37,356 bases of DNA from Cyanobacteria bacterium SZAS LIN-3 (GTDB lineage Bacteria; Cyanobacteriota; Vampirovibrionia; Obscuribacterales; Obscuribacteraceae): the NCBI GenBank assembly GCA_018266215.1, contig JAFEAV010000059.1, forward strand, positions 1 through 37,356. Direction: 5' to 3'. The notes beneath the pieces were generated by a model. That model saw only the letters and a list, made by a program, of their open reading frames with translations, was not told where the DNA came from and searched no databases. Each line of letters starts with the position of its first letter. Positions within the stretch are counted from its first letter, which is position 1. Below are positions 33,795-37,356 of this stretch, piece by piece. A program made the translations under genes and the position numbers.

Positions 33795-35966
33795 ATGGCT
33801 AACTATCTATTGGAACTTGGTGTCGAAGAGCTGCCGGCTGGCTTTGTCCCGGAGGTTGAAGAGCGCCTTGTCGACTTATTGAAATCGGGTCTGGAACAGG
33901 CCAATCTGAAATTTGAATCGATTAGTTCATTTTCCACACCAAGGCGCCTGACAGCCGTGGTCAAGGGGCTGGCGCAAACCCAGGAAGCGACAGTCAAACG
34001 AGTCAAGGGCCCACCGGTCAAAAGCAGTTTCTCGGCGGACGGTCAACCGACAGTGCAAGCCACGGGTTTTGCCGCCAAGCATAATTTGACGGTTGCCGAC
34101 TTGAAACAAGAAGACGTGAGCGGCACGACATTTTTGATTGCCGAGGTAACAAGTCCGGCTCGGAAGGCCGGCGAAGTTTTACCGGAGATTGTCGAAAAGA
34201 TAATTCCGCAACTCTCGGGCGAAAGACCCATGCGCTGGGGTTCTTGCGATCTCAAATTCAATCGCCCACTGCGATGGGTGGTATCACTATTAGGCGCAGA
34301 CGTGGTGCCTTTTGATGTGGCCGAAATCACAGCCGGTCGCACAAGCTTCGGACATCGCATCTTGAGTCCTGGTCCGGTGGAAATCAAAGACGCTGACTCC
34401 TACGAGGAAGCTCTGAAAAAAGCCTCCGTCATGGTCGACAGCAAAAAGCGCAAAGAGCTCATCCTGGCGCAGGTGCAGGCCAAGGCCGAGTCGCTCGGCG
34501 GCGTCGCTCCGCAACTCAGTTCTTCGCTTCTGGATGAAGTAACTTTCCTCACAGAGTGGCCGCATGCTCTCGTCGGTGACTTCGAAGCCGACTACCTGGC
34601 CCTGCCGCCAACACTGATCGAAACGATCATGATTCACCACCAGCGGTACTTCCCCCTGGAAGAAAAAGCCGGCGCAAGCTCAGGCAATGGTGCTTCACTG
34701 GCTTTCAAACGCAAACTGCTGCCGCACTTCATCACAGTCACCAACAATGATCGAGCCGAAGCCCAGGCCAAGATCAAACAGGGTAATGAAAGAGTGCTGC
34801 GCGCCAGACTTGCCGACGGAAAATTTTTCTTCTTTGATGATCGCAAAACAAAACTGGAAGACCGCCGCGATGCGCTCGCCAAGCTGACCTTCCAGGAGGG
34901 GCTGGGCAGCTACCAGGACAAAACCGACCGGCTCAATAATCTGGCCAAAGTTTTGTCCGACAGCCTGAAACTGGATCCAAAATTGAGCGTTTGCCTCGAG
35001 CGCACCACCGAGCTGATGAAGCTCGACCTGGTTACCAACCTCGTGCGCGAACTACCCGAACTGCAGGGTTATGTCGGCAGCTGGTATGCCGAATCTGAAG
35101 GCGAACCTCTGGACGTAGCTCAAGCTATCGCGTCTCACTACTGCCCGCGCAGTGCCTCCGATACAATCCCCGCCGATAAGGTCGGCCAACTCGCCGCCGT
35201 ACTCGACAAGATCGATCACGTTGTTGGACTTTTTGCTCTGGGCAGAAGACCGACGGGATCTTCGGACCCCTACTCGCTGCGACGCAATGCACAGGGTCTG
35301 ATCGATATCCTCGTGGATGGTCTGACCGATCAGCCCGTCAATCTCTCGATGCTCATCAATACACTGCTTCTCTGCTTCGAGCCGATGCTCGTAAGTAACG
35401 GCAAAAAGATCAACACTGAAGCGATCAATGCTGATTTGCAAGATATGCTCCTGCAACGCTTCCGGGGCAAACTGCTGGATATGCACCTCAGTCGCGAAGC
35501 CGTCGAAGCCGTGCTCGCCAGCCGCGATCCGCTGATAGATTTGCAGGATGTGGTTGTGCGCGCCCGCACAGTCGATCATTTGATCGGCTCGCCCGGTGCC
35601 ACCGAATTGATTCGCGCCGGTGTGCGTATCGCCAACATACTCAAAGGCGGACAACCGGCGGCTGTAAATGAATCGCTGTTGACGGAAGCAGTCGAAAAGA
35701 GCCTCTACGAGGCATTCCAGAAGCAGGTCCGCTCCAACTGGGAACGCGACGGCCACTTCACCGCACCGAAGACCGAGGGCGAATATCAATCGCTGCTCGA
35801 TCTCCTCAGAACATTGACGCCTTTCGTTGAAAAATTCTTCGAAGACATCATGGTCAATACCGAGGAACAAGCGGTGCGCCAGAATCGTCATGCTCTTCTG
35901 GCCAATATTGATCAGTACTTCAAATCCGTGGCCGACTTCGCAAAATTGCAACCGGTTTTAAACTAA
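33795..35966 (+). CDS. glyS: glycyl-tRNA synthetase beta subunit
   Basis: A 723-residue beta chain of the bacterial alpha2beta2 glycyl-tRNA synthetase, which binds tRNA-Gly while the alpha chain (GlyQ) carries the catalytic site. Recognised from LLELGVEELPAGFV, FSTPRRLTAVV, PMRWGSCDLKFNRPLRW, FLTEWPHALVGDFE, IHHQRYFPL, LPELQGYVGSWYA, the PTGSSDPYSLRRNAQGL block and the C-terminal anticodon-binding region. ATG 33795 is used rather than TTG 33792; GGA lies 9 bases upstream. glyQ is not in this window, so the subunits are encoded apart. The stop overlaps the next ATG by one base (TAATG). Confidence 0.97.
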   Translation: MANYLLELGVEELPAGFVPEVEERLVDLLKSGLEQANLKFESISSFSTPRRLTAVVKGLAQTQEATVKRVKGPPVKSSFSADGQPTVQATGFAAKHNLTVADLKQEDVSGTTFLIAEVTSPARKAGEVLPEIVEKIIPQLSGERPMRWGSCDLKFNRPLRWVVSLLGADVVPFDVAEITAGRTSFGHRILSPGPVEIKDADSYEEALKKASVMVDSKKRKELILAQVQAKAESLGGVAPQLSSSLLDEVTFLTEWPHALVGDFEADYLALPPTLIETIMIHHQRYFPLEEKAGASSGNGASLAFKRKLLPHFITVTNNDRAEAQAKIKQGNERVLRARLADGKFFFFDDRKTKLEDRRDALAKLTFQEGLGSYQDKTDRLNNLAKVLSDSLKLDPKLSVCLERTTELMKLDLVTNLVRELPELQGYVGSWYAESEGEPLDVAQAIASHYCPRSASDTIPADKVGQLAAVLDKIDHVVGLFALGRRPTGSSDPYSLRRNAQGLIDILVDGLTDQPVNLSMLINTLLLCFEPMLVSNGKKINTEAINADLQDMLLQRFRGKLLDMHLSREAVEAVLASRDPLIDLQDVVVRARTVDHLIGSPGATELIRAGVRIANILKGGQPAAVNESLLTEAVEKSLYEAFQKQVRSNWERDGHFTAPKTEGEYQSLLDLLRTLTPFVEKFFEDIMVNTEEQAVRQNRHALLANIDQYFKSVADFAKLQPVLN

Positions 35967-37356
35967 TGTTCAAATCAGAGAAAGGGACCATCAGCTGGAA
36001 GACATACGCAAAGCGGTGGCTGGCACTATATATGGTGCCTCTCACTCTTGCTCTGCCACTGTCTCTCCTGTCTGACTGCGCCGCCTCCGCCGCCTCGGGA
36101 TCTCTGGCGGACGTCCCACCCGACAGCGTGCGCATACCGCCAATGGTAAAAGAACATTCGGTCTCCACCTATGTGCCGTCGGAAGCATGCAAGGGAGAAG
36201 GGGTAGCCGTAAACCTCATCTATCCAAACAAAGCACGCTATAAAGACGGTGCTCCTGTGGCCGTTGTAATACCCGGCGGCATAGGCCCTAACGGTCTCAA
36301 TTTTGAAATGCATGCCAGCCAGGTCGGCGTAATTGAAGTACGCTTTGCCTTCCCCGGCGGTGGCACGCCTCAGTTCGGCTCGGCCGGCACATTCGATAAC
36401 CGTGGGGCCACATCCCTGCAAGCTCTCAAGGACGTTATCCTCTTTGCCGGCGGCCAGAAGCAGGATTACAAGGGCCGCACAATCAACGACCTGCTCAAAG
36501 GCACGGTCAAAGTGCAGGCGGATAATATCGGTTTAGTCGGCTGGGATGTCGGCGGCAATCAGGCCCTGGCAGTACTCGGCAAAAATCCCGAAGCGCTGTC
36601 CTTCGTCAAATGGTTGGTCTTTTATGAAAGTCCGGTCGGGGCCATGTTCTGGCCTCCTGCCCTGGGATCGGCCGCTGACCTGCATCTCAATAAACACTAT
36701 CGCGAGGGTTCCGCGGCCACCGGTAATATCCAGATGGACTACCGCAAACTTTACTGGGCGGAAAGCTCATACCGCAATCCGAACCGACTTGCCTCACGCA
36801 AACGGGGCAGCCCCGGTCTGAAAGGTGTGCTCTTTTTCGACGAGAATATGAACGGCATCTGGGAAGAATCCAACGAATTTGCCTTCACTTCGGCCCTTGA
36901 TCCGGACTTGAGCAAACAGTATTTCCCACCTCAGGTCATCGGTGCCATCCAGAGAGTTGAGCTTTTCAAAGGCTACTGGCCAAAGAACATAGCTACCCAG
37001 GCTGAAACTGAAAAGTTTTTTGCTGACCGCGACGGTTCGCTTTATGTGGAGACCGTTGCCAGAGAGTTTCCAAACTTGATGGTGACTATCTTCGGCTCAG
37101 CCGCAGACCACGATCAGCAGCAGCCCGACCACCCGCACATAGCCTTTCTCTACAATCTTTTCCTGACGCACAAAGTTCGATTCTTACGGCTGAATCCAGA
37201 CCCCAACTATATGGTGGCCGCAGCGGGCATGAATCACATCAACTTCGTCAACAATGAGCCAAACGGATCGATCGACTCCGATGCCATCATGTCTCAGCTG
37301 GAACCGGAAGGCCTGGTCCCCGACTATGTTTACATAGAAGGAGCAGTAGCCGAGCT
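35966..37356 (+). CDS. secreted alpha/beta-hydrolase-like protein, 3' end outside the window
   Basis: 463 complete codons from ATG 35966, sharing one base with the glyS stop; the frame stays open to the right edge. The N-terminus has an export signal (WLALYMVPLTLALPLSLLSDCAASAAS). A hydrolase fold is suggested by PVAVVIPGGIGPNG (oxyanion-hole region), the nucleophile elbow GLVGWDVGGNQAL, an acid-site-like FGSAADHD (about residue 381) and a His in AGMNHINFV (H424). The elbow has Asp194 where most esterases have Ser, as in haloalkane dehalogenases and epoxide hydrolases. No TPR or binding module is seen. The assignment is by motif order; the substrate is unknown. Translational coupling to glyS is likely. 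Confidence 0.78.
   Translation, partial: MFKSEKGTISWKTYAKRWLALYMVPLTLALPLSLLSDCAASAASGSLADVPPDSVRIPPMVKEHSVSTYVPSEACKGEGVAVNLIYPNKARYKDGAPVAVVIPGGIGPNGLNFEMHASQVGVIEVRFAFPGGGTPQFGSAGTFDNRGATSLQALKDVILFAGGQKQDYKGRTINDLLKGTVKVQADNIGLVGWDVGGNQALAVLGKNPEALSFVKWLVFYESPVGAMFWPPALGSAADLHLNKHYREGSAATGNIQMDYRKLYWAESSYRNPNRLASRKRGSPGLKGVLFFDENMNGIWEESNEFAFTSALDPDLSKQYFPPQVIGAIQRVELFKGYWPKNIATQAETEKFFADRDGSLYVETVAREFPNLMVTIFGSAADHDQQQPDHPHIAFLYNLFLTHKVRFLRLNPDPNYMVAAAGMNHINFVNNEPNGSIDSDAIMSQLEPEGLVPDYVYIEGAVAE

Noticed and set aside
35052..35951. 299-residue minus-strand frame
   Set aside because: Antisense to the conserved C-terminal half of glyS.

Overview
The window looks like a chromosomal segment of a diderm bacterium of medium-high GC. 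I see no tRNA or rRNA gene, insertion sequence, prophage or CRISPR array. Signs of an outer membrane are two TolC-type channels, a lipoprotein and many signal peptides. The mix of TPR proteins, a Hanks-type Ser/Thr kinase, degenerate GGDEF proteins, WG repeats, a separate glycyl-tRNA synthetase beta chain, and rplJ-rplL not followed by rpoB would fit a non-photosynthetic relative of Cyanobacteria (Obscuribacterales/Vampirovibrionia type). That placement is inference from gene style, not a measured result.

Layout. 1-5.7 kb: a secreted protein cut by the left edge, a coiled-coil protein, a large M16 zinc protease without signal peptide, and a divergent secreted TPR protein. 5.8-9.9 kb: an orphan, then a compact three-gene unit: a TPR/zinc-ribbon/SAF-like protein, a transmembrane Ser/Thr kinase with an LRR-like outer part, and a small unknown protein. 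9.9-16.5 kb: an exported M20 peptidase, a divergent unit of a repeat-rich exported protein plus an exported M16 protease, a GGDEF-fold protein with a destroyed active site, and a secreted unknown. 16.5-23.7 kb: two tandem TolC-like channels facing a three-gene MacAB-like unit (adaptor, permease, ATPase), together a complete tripartite export machine. 23.8-26.9 kb: two small proteins sharing a motif layout, a metallophosphoesterase and a second GGDEF-like protein lacking the catalytic motif. 26.9-31.7 kb (minus strand): rplJ-rplL behind a structured leader with an attenuator-type terminator, then a zinc-ribbon/TPR/FxLYD-like membrane protein and argS. 31.7-37.4 kb: a 2Fe-2S thioredoxin-like ferredoxin, a WG-repeat lipoprotein with a low-complexity tail, glyS, and a secreted alpha/beta-hydrolase-like protein cut by the right edge.

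Themes. Much of the content concerns the cell envelope: export (TolC/MacAB), periplasmic proteolysis (M16, M20), sensing (transmembrane kinase with LRR-like ectodomain) and protein-protein scaffolds (TPR, WG). The translation genes argS, rplJ, rplL and glyS are scattered among these and share transcription with TPR or hydrolase genes. Several start codons were moved from the longest reading frame because of Shine-Dalgarno sites, signal peptides or overlaps: the M16 at 4347, the M20 at 11419, the TolC proteins at 18102 and 20032, the ATPase at 22987 and rplJ at 31372. Two partial genes at the window edges were found by direct translation.
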